Shown here: positions 28,435-38,712 of the stretch, in pieces
How the letters are laid out: each line of letters starts with the position of its first letter
Position numbering within the stretch: the first letter of the stretch is position 1
Assembly (NCBI GenBank): GCA_030849805.1
Contig: JASANZ010002222.1
Span: 1-64,000 of the forward strand
Direction: 5' to 3'
Origin: Sergeia podlipaevii
Taxonomy: Eukaryota > Euglenozoa > Kinetoplastea > Trypanosomatida > Trypanosomatidae
Length of the DNA stretch: 64,000 nucleotides
Notes under the pieces: generated by a model
What the model was told of the DNA's origin: nothing
The model's input: only the letters and a program-made list of their open reading frames with translations
The model's database searches: none
Made by a program: the position numbers and the translations under genes

Positions 28435-29703
28435 ATGCCCGAAGAAGGCAAAAAGAAGCAGCCCAGCTGGGAGGCTCGCGATTTTGAGATCAACTGGATC
28501 GCCGTGGCCGTCCTGACGCTGCCCCCTCTCGGTACCCTTGCTGCTTTCCTCCTCGGCGTGCCGCTCGTGTGGAAGACGGTCGTCGTCGGTGTCCTTTTTT
28601 ACCTCTTCAACGGCTGCATCGGCATTACAGTTGGCTATCATCGCCTCTTCTCTCACCGCTCGTACACTGCATCCCCCGCGATGGAGTGGCTGTGCGCTTT
28701 CGCTGGCGCTGGCGCCTTTGAGGGCTCCGTCAAGTGGTGGGGCCGCAACCACCGCATCCACCATCGCTATGTGGACACGGATAAGGACCCCTACAACGCC
28801 AAGCGTGGGTTTCTCTTTTCCCACATGGGCTGGATGATCATGAAGCAGGATTACAGCCTTCTTGGCAAGGTGGATGTGACGGACTACAAGTACAACCGTG
28901 TCATCCAGCTTCAGCACAGGCACTTCTTCAAGATTGCCATGCTGTCTGGCGTGATTCTTCCCACTCTCGTCTGCGGCCTCGGCTGGGGTGACTGGCTGGG
29001 CGGATACTTCTACGGTGCGCTTGCTAAGATCGTGGTTGTGCACCACGGCACCTTTTTCATCAACAGCCTTGCGCACACAAACATGTTCGGCGCTACCCAG
29101 AACTACTCCGACCGCCACTCCTCGCATGACTCTTTCGTCTGTGCTCTCTTCACTTTCGGCGAGGGCTACCACAACTTCCATCACGAGTTTGCGCATGATT
29201 ATCGCAACGGCATCAAGTGGTACCACTACGATCCCACCAAGTGGATCATCCGCGCCTTTTCTTTTGTGGGCATGACGAAGAATCTTGTTCGCATCCCTAA
29301 CAATGTGATTGAGCTCAACATTCACAAGCTCCTGCTTAAGAAGAGTGCCCAGCAGCAGGTGAATTCCTCGAAGCGCCTCGATGAGCTCGATATGGTGGTA
29401 ACGGAGACCTACAGCTGGGACGAGGTACAGGAGCTGGTCTCCAAGGGCCGCAAGTTAACTGTTATCAACGGCAACGTGATTGACCTCATGCGCAGCATTC
29501 CCACTGGTGCTGGCTATACTCACACGAGCAAGGAGATAATGTGGTACTCGGCCCACCCTGGTGGTCAGCGTATCCTTGACCTGTTCGTTGGCAAGGATGC
29601 AACTACGGCCTTTACTGGAGGTGTGTACGGTCACTCGTGCGGTGCTGAGAGCTTTCTCCAGTACCTGGCGATTGCGAAGCTCGCGGATAAAAAGACTGAG
29701 TAA
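28435..29703 (+). CDS. Delta-9 acyl-CoA desaturase with C-terminal cytochrome b5 domain
   Basis: 422 residues from ATG 28435. It introduces the delta-9 double bond into saturated acyl-CoA, using electrons delivered through its own b5 domain, in the ER membrane. Histidine boxes are HRLFSH (69-74), HRIHH (106-110) and HNFHH (246-250), with a further NSLAHTNMFG His. Four membrane segments lie in pairs at about 20-64 and 165-215. The b5 part (about 322-415) has the haem ligand motif HPGG (374-377) and the second His in VYGHSCGA (400). This is the OLE1-type fusion order seen in fungi and protists. Codon use is strongly C/G-ending, suggesting high expression. An upstream in-frame T-rich extension is leader. 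Confidence 0.95.
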   Translation: MPEEGKKKQPSWEARDFEINWIAVAVLTLPPLGTLAAFLLGVPLVWKTVVVGVLFYLFNGCIGITVGYHRLFSHRSYTASPAMEWLCAFAGAGAFEGSVKWWGRNHRIHHRYVDTDKDPYNAKRGFLFSHMGWMIMKQDYSLLGKVDVTDYKYNRVIQLQHRHFFKIAMLSGVILPTLVCGLGWGDWLGGYFYGALAKIVVVHHGTFFINSLAHTNMFGATQNYSDRHSSHDSFVCALFTFGEGYHNFHHEFAHDYRNGIKWYHYDPTKWIIRAFSFVGMTKNLVRIPNNVIELNIHKLLLKKSAQQQVNSSKRLDELDMVVTETYSWDEVQELVSKGRKLTVINGNVIDLMRSIPTGAGYTHTSKEIMWYSAHPGGQRILDLFVGKDATTAFTGGVYGHSCGAESFLQYLAIAKLADKKTE

Positions 29704-31623
29704 AAAAAACGTTAAGGGAATACCGTGCTTTATGTTTTGCCGCCGCTGCACCATCATATTGCTATTATTATTATTATTTTGTACGCTCTCTGCGTGTGTG
29801 TGTGTGCTTTTTTTTTTTTCGCATTATGCTAAATGAAAGTTTTTAATAGAGAGAGAAAATCGCGGCGCACAGAGAAAGTGAAAAGAGGTACGGGAAGAAG
29901 ATGGTTCATCGATGTATATGTAATGCGAAAGTAAGGACGGAATGTATGAAGCGAACCCCCTTTTTTTTGTGTGATGAGTCGCGGCATTGCGTGATACATT
30001 GATGTATATTCATCATCATGGCCAAAGATTGTCCACATTTCTGCGTGTGTTGAAGCCTTTTATTTCTTTATTTTAAAAAACTTCTTTTGTGTATGTCATG
30101 GGAGCTGCGGATGATAATTATGCTTTTGCAGCGGTGGCTGTCCAGTCAATAGTTGATACATATTTATATTTATGCTAAGTCTTTTTGCTGGCAAACCGCT
30201 ATATTATTGCCAAGAGGGAAAAGCAAGAAAAGCGATAAAATCGTATCACAGGATAGCAGCCAGAAAAAAGAGAAAGTTGCCAACGGTTGTAATAAAAAAA
30301 AAGAAAAAGGAAATTTAGAGGGGTTGAAACGAGCGTTGCTTTTTATTTTGTTATGCGCAGTTAGTGCTTGAGAGGGCGACACGTGAAAGTTGAGTGCTGC
30401 GCGAGGATCCTTTTTTTGTTTGTTTGTGCGTGCAGTCACAATTTCCATGTTCTGTTTCTTCTTTTCCTGTCAGCTGAGCAAAGTACCCAGCTTGTATCGG
30501 CACTACACTGACGCAGTGGGCGAACTTAGCCTAACCCAAACAGCTTAAAAAAAAAAAAGTACGTTTTGCTTCAATTATATATATATATTTTTTTCCTATC
30601 TCCTCGAGTGGATGTCTCGATTTTCACTTCATTGCACGACAATGCCAGTGGAGGAGCTTCACTGATTCTTTTTTTCCTCTTTACAAAGAAAGACACTCTT
30701 AATATGCAAACACCAATTATATATACATATATGTGTGTGTGAGCTTTTTCTACGTGAGAATATGTGTTTGTGTGTGTGTGTGTGTGTTTATATGTGGGTT
30801 TGGGTTGATTGTACCGTGGCTGGTTCCACTGAAGGCTGATGCGAATAGGGAAAATAAATAAAAGTCCTTGTGCTGATGAGGGATGCGCTTTTTTTTTTTT
30901 CTAAGCGAGTAGTGGAGCCATTATTCGGTAAATTATGCAGGACCAACCACATTAGAATAAGAACAAAATATACAGCACGTGGATCTATTTACATGTGAGA
31001 TCGCCCGCTTTTCACGCACGCATATTCAGAATCTTTTGACCTTGAGAAAGGAAAATACCCACATTACACAATTCCAATTGCTAGCACAACGCCTTTTTAA
31101 TCTATTTATCATTATATTTATAACGTCGGGTGTATATTAAACGGAAAGGCCAGTTGTCCGTGCTGAAAAGAACAATATGAAGCGATGGTACCAGCTTTCT
31201 CGAGGAGGGATGCACCGTAATTGTCATATGAATGAGTGTGCTAGAGACTTTGGGAGTGATCTCTGCCTCATATCCCACGATGCATAATTTATAAGAAATG
31301 AACATTTTTTTTATATTTTTCAGGTGCGTTTTGTTTCTTTTTCATTCAAAAATAAAATAAAAAAAGCAGCAACAACAAATGTACATGTAGCAATTAGGGC
31401 GTAAGGGAGGAGGCAACGCCGCTGCAGCACTCTTCCTTTTTTTGTTGCTTTGTCAGCGTTATTCTGAACAACAGCAAAAAAAGGAAAAGAGGGAAGATGA
31501 CACAAACAACAATAATTACTGCGCCTTAGATCTTCGTGTTTGACTCATTTTCATCGCTTTTGTTCCTCACCTCTCATCCTTTTTTTTCTTTCTTTCTTTT
31601 CCTCACCCGCTATTGTATTTAGG
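29704..31623. other. Long intergenic stretch, 1.9 kb
   Basis: No supportable protein gene on either strand. It holds poly-A and poly-T runs, (TA)n near 30577, a (TG)n tract at 30769-30787 and the T-rich tract at 31555-31610 that precedes the next gene. An unrecognised non-coding RNA cannot be excluded. Confidence 0.5.
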
Positions 31624-32727
31624 ATGTCTGCCACCAATAGTAAAGGAAAAATAGTACTTGTCACTAGCACAGCTATTGTTGTCATGTCGCTTGCTTCTAT
31701 CTTTGTTCGCTCCTATGGCGCTCGTTTCATGTCTACCACAGCGCGAAAAGCAGCGGCTGGGCCAGCTGCCGCTACAGCCGCTACCACACAGCATCTCTTT
31801 ACGCTCAACACGGTAGTAGAAGGCAAGAACGAAATTGAAGCGAGACTCCCCGCTGACATTGAGGATCTACATGTTCGGGCTGTTGAGAAGGGAGATGACA
31901 CGTACATTGATTCTCGCACTGGATTTACCGTCTTCACACGCCTCGCGCATCTCCGTCGCGGTGAATGCTGCGGCAGCTACTGCCGGCACTGCCCATATGG
32001 CCATATGAATGTCAAGCCTAAGATAAAGGGTCAAGTGGCGCCTGCGTCAGTAAAGAGTGCTGGGGCCGTTGCAGCCGAGGCCGCACGCGAAGCCGCCAAG
32101 GCAGCTGGCTCTGCCCCGCCTAAGCACAGCGGGGTCTACACAAAGGGGGGCGATAAGGGCTCCTCAGCGCTCTTCACAGGCGAGCGACGCAAGAAGACGG
32201 ACGCTGTCTTTGAGGCTTTAGGAGCCGTGGATGAACTCAGCAGTCATATTGGAGTGACGCGCGCACTGCTGCGTGAAATGGCGAGCAAGCAAGGCGGAGA
32301 GATTGCGCTCATGGCTGACCTGGAGGATATCCAGCAGCAGCTGTTGAATATTGGCACTGTCATCGCCACTCCAGCAGCGGACGAGACGAAGGTCGATGCC
32401 CCGCTCCTCAACTTGCTGAACACATATTCTCTCGCTGATAAGACCGTTGCCATGGAAGCGTCGATCGATGCGATGGATGCCAAGCTGACGCCGCTGCGTA
32501 TTTTTATTTTGCCTGGTGGGGGCAACACGGCATCTGCCCAGCTGCATGTGTGCCGTACGACATGCAGGCGCGCCGAGCGTCGCATGGTAGACGTGCGCGA
32601 CCTTTACGGCGAGCAGTACACCGATCATCTGCGACAGGCGACTGTGTACGTGAACCGGCTTTCAGATTTTCTGTTTATCGCTGCCCGCAGTGTTGCTGAG
32701 GAGGATATCGTTCGCAAATATGTTTAG
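31624..32727 (+). CDS. MMAB: DUF5522-cob(I)alamin adenosyltransferase fusion
   Basis: 367 residues from ATG 31624. The C-terminal domain (about 170-365) is a PduO-type ATP:cob(I)alamin adenosyltransferase, which makes adenosylcobalamin, the cofactor of mitochondrial methylmalonyl-CoA mutase. Its ATP motif is YTKGGDKGSSALFTGERRKK and the core is FILPGGGNTASAQLH, then CRRAERR and YVNRLSDFLF. Upstream (about 92-127) lies a separate Cys-rich module, FTVFTRLAHLRRGECCGSYC followed by RHCPYGH, matching the small DUF5522 family (CCG-x2-CRHCP). An Ala/Lys-rich linker joins them. The N-terminus (hydrophobic 9-28, then Arg/Ala/Ser-rich) fits a mitochondrial presequence or anchor. DUF5522 has no known function to my knowledge; the four Cys could bind metal. 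Confidence 0.9.
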   Translation: MSATNSKGKIVLVTSTAIVVMSLASIFVRSYGARFMSTTARKAAAGPAAATAATTQHLFTLNTVVEGKNEIEARLPADIEDLHVRAVEKGDDTYIDSRTGFTVFTRLAHLRRGECCGSYCRHCPYGHMNVKPKIKGQVAPASVKSAGAVAAEAAREAAKAAGSAPPKHSGVYTKGGDKGSSALFTGERRKKTDAVFEALGAVDELSSHIGVTRALLREMASKQGGEIALMADLEDIQQQLLNIGTVIATPAADETKVDAPLLNLLNTYSLADKTVAMEASIDAMDAKLTPLRIFILPGGGNTASAQLHVCRTTCRRAERRMVDVRDLYGEQYTDHLRQATVYVNRLSDFLFIAARSVAEEDIVRKYV

Positions 32728-33590
32728 TGGTGCTGTGGAGAGGCAGATGCCTACGGATCTAGTGCGCCACATCACATATCATTTTTTATTTCTTTCTTTC
32801 TTCTTTGTGTGTATGTAGTCATGTTTGGCCGAGTCATCTTTTTTTTTTTTTTTTGACTCTTGCAGCGGTGAATATGGCAGTGCCACACAACAAAAGCTAT
32901 TTATCAATTGGACTTTTTTTCTTTTTATTATTCGTTGCCGCGGACATACCTATACACATATATACAAAAGAAATCCACCAGCACAGCAATGGGTGTGATC
33001 GCAAGTGGCGATACTAGTATTATTTTGCTGCTCCTTGTCTCTTCCTTTTTTTTTCTCTTTTCTTGCTACAAAGTGAAGGAGTCAACAGCAGCTGCACTTC
33101 CGTGCACCGTAGGTGCGTATTAGATACAGTCCCTTTTGATGTATCCTGGATGTGTGCGCGTATAGTTGCGGGTTACATCGAAAAAAAAAGAAGAAAAAGT
33201 ATTTTAAAATATTGTCGCATATTCAGCAATACAAAACTTTTTTTTTCTATATCCATCTCTGTTTCCAAAGGAAAAAAAAAAGCAATAAAGTGCGAAATGT
33301 GCATTGTCGTTTACTGACCTCGATATGGCGTGTGTCTTGCTTTATCCCTTTCCCACCTCTGTGCTCTATTTTTCTCTCTCTACTTTTCTTGTCTATAAAG
33401 CAGCTAGCCGTTATTTCATTGAAGTGTTCATCTCTCTATATCGCTATATCAGTTTTTTTTTCTCCTCTGCATACTTGATATTATCGCAAACAAAGCTTTC
33501 TCTACGCACTTATCTCAACACACGTGCCAGCCAGTCATTTTTTTTTCTCAAAGAAAAGAAGAAAAGTATATATATATATATATATATATA
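32728..33590. other. Intergenic ending in (TA)12
   Basis: No supportable gene. T-rich throughout, with several pyrimidine tracts between 33235 and 33550. The last 24 bases are a TA repeat touching the next start codon. Confidence 0.55.
33567..33590. repeat. (TA)12 repeat directly abutting a start codon
   Basis: Perfect TA run whose last base is immediately followed by the ATG at 33591, so it forms the end of that gene's 5' untranslated region. Confidence 0.95.
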
Positions 33591-34193
33591 ATGAACATCT
33601 GCCTCGGTAGCACCGATCCAGCTCGCCGCGAGCTGATTGAGTGGCGCATCTACACTGTCAAGCTCATCATTTACATTACTGCGTACATCCTCGCACCTAT
33701 TTTGTTCCTCGTTGAGTTTGACAACCAATGGGCTGCCGGCGGCTTTTGCTTTGTTGTGATCCTCATCTCAATCCGTCTCGTCATTCATCGTGCTAAAAAG
33801 GAGGACTTGTGGCGTTTGTTCCCCCCAATGAGCTGGACACGCGCGCTCTACCAGTCCTTCTTCTTTGCTTGCGGACTGGCTGGCCTTGGTCTGGGTCTGT
33901 GGCAGCTGGGCATGGGCCTCAAGAGACACCAGACATGGAACGGCGAGTCGAACTTTTGTGCTATGATCGGCCTCTTCATGGCAGCAAAGTGGAGCTTCTT
34001 CATGACTATCCCCATCTATGAGCTGCGCGAGGATACGGTCTCTCCCGAGATCATTGCACTCGCGAAGCGGGACGGGGACCCCCGGAACCCGTTCGAGACC
34101 GACTCTCGCGACCCTCAGCCAAAGAGGGAAGAAACTGGCCCTGCGTTCTTTGAAGCCGTCGTGGAGGAAAACTCTGCTCTCAGGCCTCTCTAA
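33591..34193 (+). CDS. Four-pass membrane protein, unknown function
   Basis: 200 residues from ATG 33591. Four hydrophobic segments are visible at about 24-43 (LIIYITAYILAPILFLVEF), 48-66 (AAGGFCFVVILISIRLVI), 86-108 (SFFFACGLAGLGLGLWQLG) and 122-143 (FCAMIGLFMAAKWSFFMTIP). The C-terminal 55 residues are hydrophilic, with several Pro and charged residues, ending NSALRPL. I recognise no family. Both the complete frame and GC-rich third positions support a real gene. No signal peptide; the first membrane segment probably acts as signal anchor. Confidence 0.75.
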   Translation: MNICLGSTDPARRELIEWRIYTVKLIIYITAYILAPILFLVEFDNQWAAGGFCFVVILISIRLVIHRAKKEDLWRLFPPMSWTRALYQSFFFACGLAGLGLGLWQLGMGLKRHQTWNGESNFCAMIGLFMAAKWSFFMTIPIYELREDTVSPEIIALAKRDGDPRNPFETDSRDPQPKREETGPAFFEAVVEENSALRPL

Positions 34194-36244
34194 TGTGTGT
34201 CAGGCTGTTGGAAAAGGCCATATATTTTGACTGCTTCCCTTCTTGCATTTCGTTCTACATGCCCATCGTTTTCATTCTTTGAATGTACGCTTGGCAGCTA
34301 GTTATGACGCTCAACGCCTTTCTTTCTGTGGTGCTGTGAGAGGGGTAGGTGGGATGCAACTCGCAGATAGCGTGCATGTACTACGTTTGTCCAAACTTAT
34401 CAAGCAAGCACGAGATGAAGGCGAGATGGTCTAACAAGAGGGATGGAGACACGAAGAGGAGCGGAAGAAAAATTTTTTTTTAAGGGCACGGCATGCATGA
34501 TACCGCTATGGTGATGAATGTCAGCGAACGCGAGCAGCTATGTGCATTTCTCACATTGATGTTGCTGTTGCTGACGCCATGGTTGCTTTCTGTTTGTGTG
34601 TGTGCGCGCGCGCTACTTTTTATTTATCTGTATTTTTTTTTTTTTTTAAAGAGGATTGTATACAACTACTTCAGAGATATACCAACACGCGCGCTAATAT
34701 ATCTACATATAACTCGGGAATGAAAGAAAGAGAAATTATTGAATGTATTTCATTAGACTGTCTGTTTTGCTGCCGTGTTTCACTTTCACAATATAGTGCC
34801 GCTGTCGATCTCACACACACACCTCCTCCCTCCCCCTTTGTTCTCTTTTGTAGAGGACCGTCAGTTGGAATTTGTGAAGGAAAATGAAACAAATTATTTT
34901 TAAGTATAAAAAAAAAGTGGGTGGGGAAGGGGAGAGAACAGCGCTATTGCGGTGAAACAAACAACACAGAGGAGGAAGGAGAAAAAAGAAGCATTGTTAG
35001 GGGCGGGAAGGGGACATTATATCAGGAAACATCTTGCCTGCATTAACGCTTCTTTTTTTTCAAGCCTTTTGGTAGCAGTCCGAAGAGGACGGTTCGCACA
35101 CAACAAGCGAAGAGACAGAAACAGTAACAACTATCAGCCAACTATTTTAACCACTACTTTTTTTTTTTAAGTTACCTTTGTGTGAGCGAGCGAATATATA
35201 TATATATATATATATATATCAAACAAACAAACAGAGAGAACAATCGATTTTTTATTTTGTTTTCATTTTGGTTATGAGAGGGAAGAAAACAAAACAACAA
35301 AAAAGAAAATTTATTTTTGTGTGCTGTTATGGGGCACTGTGCATATGCTGAGCTCAGAGCGGATCCTATAAACCAAGTCTTGCTAGCTTCTTCTGACTGA
35401 TAGTAAGCCTTATGCCTACTTACTTTTGCTGGCGCTGATTTCTGGCCTTTTTGTTTTCTGAGCAGGATTTTTTTGATTTCCTTTTTGAGTTTGTTATGAC
35501 AAAGAAATAAATAGACAAGGCGACGCATATCAAACGAGTTGGAAGTTAATTTATGTACCGGCTTAGATAGCGGAGGCTGCAACACAGGCCAAAGCATGCA
35601 AGAGGGACAAGGCCAAAAAAAGAAAAGAATGTGGAAGCGATGACACGGTGAATGGAGGGGTACGGGCAGATAGCGTGAGCTTTTGCTCCTATAACGAAGG
35701 TGAGGATTAAACTACAAAAGGAAGAAGGAAAGATAGAATGAAAGAAGGAAAGAAAAAAAACGAACTGCCTCTTCCAAAGTCAAGAAAGGAACGAGAGTCA
35801 GATGGCAAATAACTAAGGAACTGTTTTCCTTTTTTTGACTCACTTTACATATTATTTTATGTTTTCTTTTATTTCGGTATGATTCTTGAGTGTGATTATT
35901 CTTGGAAAAAGTACTTACACAAATTAGCGTCAGACTCAATTCTTTTTTTTTCCCCTTTCTTTAGGAGAATATATGTGCGGGAAATGTATTTTTTTTCCTA
36001 TTTTACTGCTTTTTGTTTTGTCTTGTAATATTGTTTTTGCGTTTTATAATTCTGCTCTTGCCTTTTTCCTTTTTTTTTCTTTTTTTGCTTTTGTTGTGAC
36101 ACTATACATTTAGCGTGTCCACCAACTGTCTGACTTCCTATTGAGGAAAAATACAAGCTGTGACAAAGACCTACATTTGGGGACTTCTGTTGCGTAGTCG
36201 TCCTTCTTCTCTTTCTATATTTTTTTAAAAAATTGTCCTTTAGG
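34194..36244. other. Long intergenic stretch, 2.05 kb
   Basis: No convincing gene. Contents: T runs, a (GT/GC)n patch near 34595, A runs near 34909, a (TA)13 repeat at 35195-35219, and long T-rich tracts from 35940 to 36235 leading into the AAA+ gene. A minus-strand open frame at 35172-35597 is not supported. Confidence 0.5.
35194..35219. repeat. (AT)13 microsatellite
   Basis: Perfect AT dinucleotide run. Confidence 0.95.
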
Positions 36245-37438
36245 ATGCATATGCAATCAATTCTTGCTGCGGCTGTGGCTGCAGTGGCCGTTCTTGTGGT
36301 GCTGTGCTGTACATCACAGAGCATGTCCCTCATACTAATTTCACGCACGCCGTACATTTCAACGGATATGTGTCCTGAGCCCCCATTGTGTGAGTCGCCT
36401 CGTCTGACGCTCTTTGGGGTTGCCTTGTGCTTGCTAAAGAAGGCGCCACTGCCGTTCAACTCCGCCGACTACGCAGCGTATGTGAAGCAGAGACTAGAGA
36501 AACTTGGCGAGCATCATATAAAGGGACAGTACGCCGTGCAACCAGTGGCGGCGTTAGTCGCACACAAACTGCGAAACATGCGCGACCCACTTGTTTTCCA
36601 TTTTGCCGGTGATAACGGGGTTGGGAAGACCCGCCTAGCGGAGGTGGTGTCGCTTGCTGTGGCGCAACGGTGTCACCCCCACGCGGGGTGCCGAATCGGG
36701 GACTCCACGCTGGAGCTCTCCGGCACCAGTTACGCTGGTATGTCTCTGGGTGAGTTTCGCCGTGCAGTGGTGCCTGCTATTGCCCATCACGCTCTCAAGT
36801 ACCGCGGGAACGGCGTTGTGATTGTGAATGAATTGTCATCGCTTGAGCCCTCGCTGGTGGAGGTGCTCATGCCGCTGCTAGGACGAGGCTCGTACTTCCC
36901 AGAGTTTAGTCACGTCCCCCTTACCGGGCTCATCGTAATTATTACGACCGACTTTGGCAGGGAAGGACGCACGCGTGGGATGGGACTTGTGGAGATGCGT
37001 GGCTTTATTAACGAAGAGTTTCAGCAGCTGTACCATCGTCACTCCACCTCGATGATACGCACCTTTCCGTTCATGCCCATTTCTCTCAGCACCGCGGCTG
37101 ATATTGTGCGTATGGCAGTGCAAGACGTTGCCTGTGAGGCTGGCCCCGCAATCGACGCGTCGCATGCTGGTGCGCTCGTGGAAGCCTGCACTAGTGGAGA
37201 ACGGGTACCACTGGTTGAGGTGAGCGAGGACGCCGTGCAGTGGCTGGTGGAGAAGGTGAAGCCAGTGCTTTCTTCTGAGAATGGGCGTGCTGTTGTGCAG
37301 GAAGTCGCGAGCACAGTGGAACCACTGCTGGCGGCGTGGCGTAGCTTAGCAGAAGCACAGTTACCAGGCTCGCGTATTGTTTTAGTTGTGAATGATGATG
37401 GTGAGCTGACGGTTGTCACGCGTTCCAAGCGTACATAG
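36245..37438 (+). CDS. Torsin-like AAA+ ATPase of the secretory lumen
   Basis: 397 residues from ATG 36245. A hydrophobic N-terminus (about 4-22, QSILAAAVAAVAVLVVLCC) acts as signal peptide or anchor. The AAA+ core starts with a ClpB/torsin-type lead-in, KGQYAVQPVAALVAHKL (93-109), then PLVFHFAGDNGVGKTRLAEV with Walker A at 122-129. Walker B reads VVIVNELSSLEPSLVEVLMP (191-210), with Asn in place of the usual Asp. A sensor 1-type strand follows (LIVIITTDFGREGR). The segment before FPFMPIS (274-280) aligns with the torsin VPFLPLE region and has no Arg at the position of the ClpB arginine finger. Torsins are ER-luminal AAA+ proteins activated by LAP1/LULL1. The family call rests on order and spacing of motifs; a ClpB-derived relative is the alternative. 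Confidence 0.65.
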   Translation: MHMQSILAAAVAAVAVLVVLCCTSQSMSLILISRTPYISTDMCPEPPLCESPRLTLFGVALCLLKKAPLPFNSADYAAYVKQRLEKLGEHHIKGQYAVQPVAALVAHKLRNMRDPLVFHFAGDNGVGKTRLAEVVSLAVAQRCHPHAGCRIGDSTLELSGTSYAGMSLGEFRRAVVPAIAHHALKYRGNGVVIVNELSSLEPSLVEVLMPLLGRGSYFPEFSHVPLTGLIVIITTDFGREGRTRGMGLVEMRGFINEEFQQLYHRHSTSMIRTFPFMPISLSTAADIVRMAVQDVACEAGPAIDASHAGALVEACTSGERVPLVEVSEDAVQWLVEKVKPVLSSENGRAVVQEVASTVEPLLAAWRSLAEAQLPGSRIVLVVNDDGELTVVTRSKRT

Positions 37439-37828
37439 CTGTCACGTCGTTACCAATAGGGAGAGGGGGGGGGAGGGAAGCGGTTGTATTCATCGACGTG
37501 TGCAGAGGCTGCTGCCACGCACATCCTGTGGAGCTTTTTTTTTTGTTATTTTTTTTTTGTTTGTTTGCTCGTTGTGTTGTTGTTTGCATGCGCACAAAGT
37601 TGTTGTGTTGTATAGTGTAGCTTTCGCGACTAATCATGCACATAATGAATGGTGAAGTCTGTCACATAAAGCTTTAATTTTTTTAAAAAAAACCTTCTGC
37701 TTTTCTTAATTTTATCTCAACTTTTTTTTTATTGTGACCTTTAGAAACATTGTGCCATTGCTAATGTATACCTTCTTTTTTTCCTTTTTCCCCCGTTTTC
37801 TTTCAAATTCGTGTAGAGGAAAGCAAAC
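37439..37828. other. Intergenic
   Basis: No gene. T runs (37535-37560, 37721-37730) and T/C tract 37770-37805 precede the RPL12 acceptor. Confidence 0.6.
37770..37816 (+). promoter_or_regulatory. Putative trans-splice acceptor of RPL12
   Basis: T/C-rich tract (37770-37806) followed by GTAG with the AG at 37815-37816, 12 bases before the ATG. This arrangement fits the kinetoplastid rule of pyrimidine tract plus first AG. Confidence 0.6.
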
Positions 37829-38323
37829 ATGCCCCCGAAGTTTGACCCCAACCAGGAGATCATCGTCGTCGTCCGCGCCGTCGGTGGTGAGGTGGCCGCA
37901 ACCGCTTCCCTGGCCCCCAAGGTCGGTCCTCTTGGTCTCAATGCCAAGAAGATCGGTGAGGACATTGCCAAGTGCACCAAGGACTGGAAGGGTCTCAAGG
38001 TCACCTGCGAGCTCCGCGTCAAGAACCGCGTTGCCACCGTTGTCGTGACCCCCTCCGTGGCTTCCCGCCTCATCCGCGCTCTCAAGGAGCCCCCGCGTGA
38101 CCGCAAGAAGGTGAAGAACGTCAAGCACGACGGCAACATCGCCTTCTCCGAGATCCTTAAGATCGCCGAGGAGAGCCGCGCCAACTCCATGGGTGCCAAC
38201 CTCAAGTCCGTCGTGATGGAGGTGCTCGGCACTGCCGTGTCTATTGGCTGCACCGTGGATGGCGAGAGCCCCATGGACATCCAGGACAAGGTTCGCGAGG
38301 GCAAGCTTAAGGTCCCCAACTAA
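37829..38323 (+). CDS. RPL12: 60S ribosomal protein uL11 (L12)
   Basis: 164 residues from ATG 37829. uL11 forms the base of the ribosomal P-stalk with rRNA and recruits elongation-factor GTPases. Family marks include MPPKFDPNQEI at the start, LAPKVGPLGLNAKKIGEDIA (the PLGL loop), VVVTPSVASRLI, and the C-terminal SMGANLKSVVMEVLGTAVSIGC. Length matches the eukaryotic family (about 165). Codon use is extremely C-ending, typical of highly expressed trypanosomatid genes. It stands next to the eL41 triplet. Confidence 0.97.
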   Translation: MPPKFDPNQEIIVVVRAVGGEVAATASLAPKVGPLGLNAKKIGEDIAKCTKDWKGLKVTCELRVKNRVATVVVTPSVASRLIRALKEPPRDRKKVKNVKHDGNIAFSEILKIAEESRANSMGANLKSVVMEVLGTAVSIGCTVDGESPMDIQDKVREGKLKVPN

Positions 38324-38712
38324 GGTTGTTGATTCCTCAACTCTTTACTGTTTTTCCTTAAAATCTTCAAAAAAAAAAAAGTGCTTTTAAAAGGCATCTA
38401 TGTGCACGTGTGCTTCTACAACAGACTTACTGGTGTTGCTATGGTGTGTACTGCTGTGCGCCGCAACTTGCCTTTCAGAGGAAGGTGAGTTTTCTTTCTA
38501 GAATAAGGGAAAAGGCGAGAAATTCGCCTTTCTTTTGCCACTGTTTTTTTTCTTTGTCACTTATCGAGACATCATTTATTTCTTATCTTTTCTCTCTCTC
38601 TTTCTCTTTCTCTCCTCTTCTGCTTTGCTTTTGCAAACTCTTCGTGCGCTTACATACTGCACTTAATGTACTTACATTATCATTATTATTACTTTTGTCT
38701 CTAGGAGCAATC
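38324..38712. other. Intergenic between RPL12 and first RPL41
   Basis: No further gene. A T-rich part (38545-38560) and a (TC)n tract (38590-38615) are the likely pyrimidine tracts for the first RPL41 copy, with the AG at 38703-38704. Confidence 0.6.

Noticed and set aside
28384..29325. 313-codon open frame opposite the desaturase
   Set aside because: Shadow of the strongly GC3-biased desaturase codons; no motif, and the plus-strand gene is certain.
33304..33590. Plus-strand frame running into the TA repeat before the four-pass protein
   Set aside because: Consists of T/C-rich leader sequence ending in Ile-Tyr codons from the TA repeat; no protein character.
35172..35597. 141-codon open frame on the minus strand
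   Set aside because: Antisense to a long plus-strand array, low complexity, Lys/Ile-rich from A/T runs and without motif.
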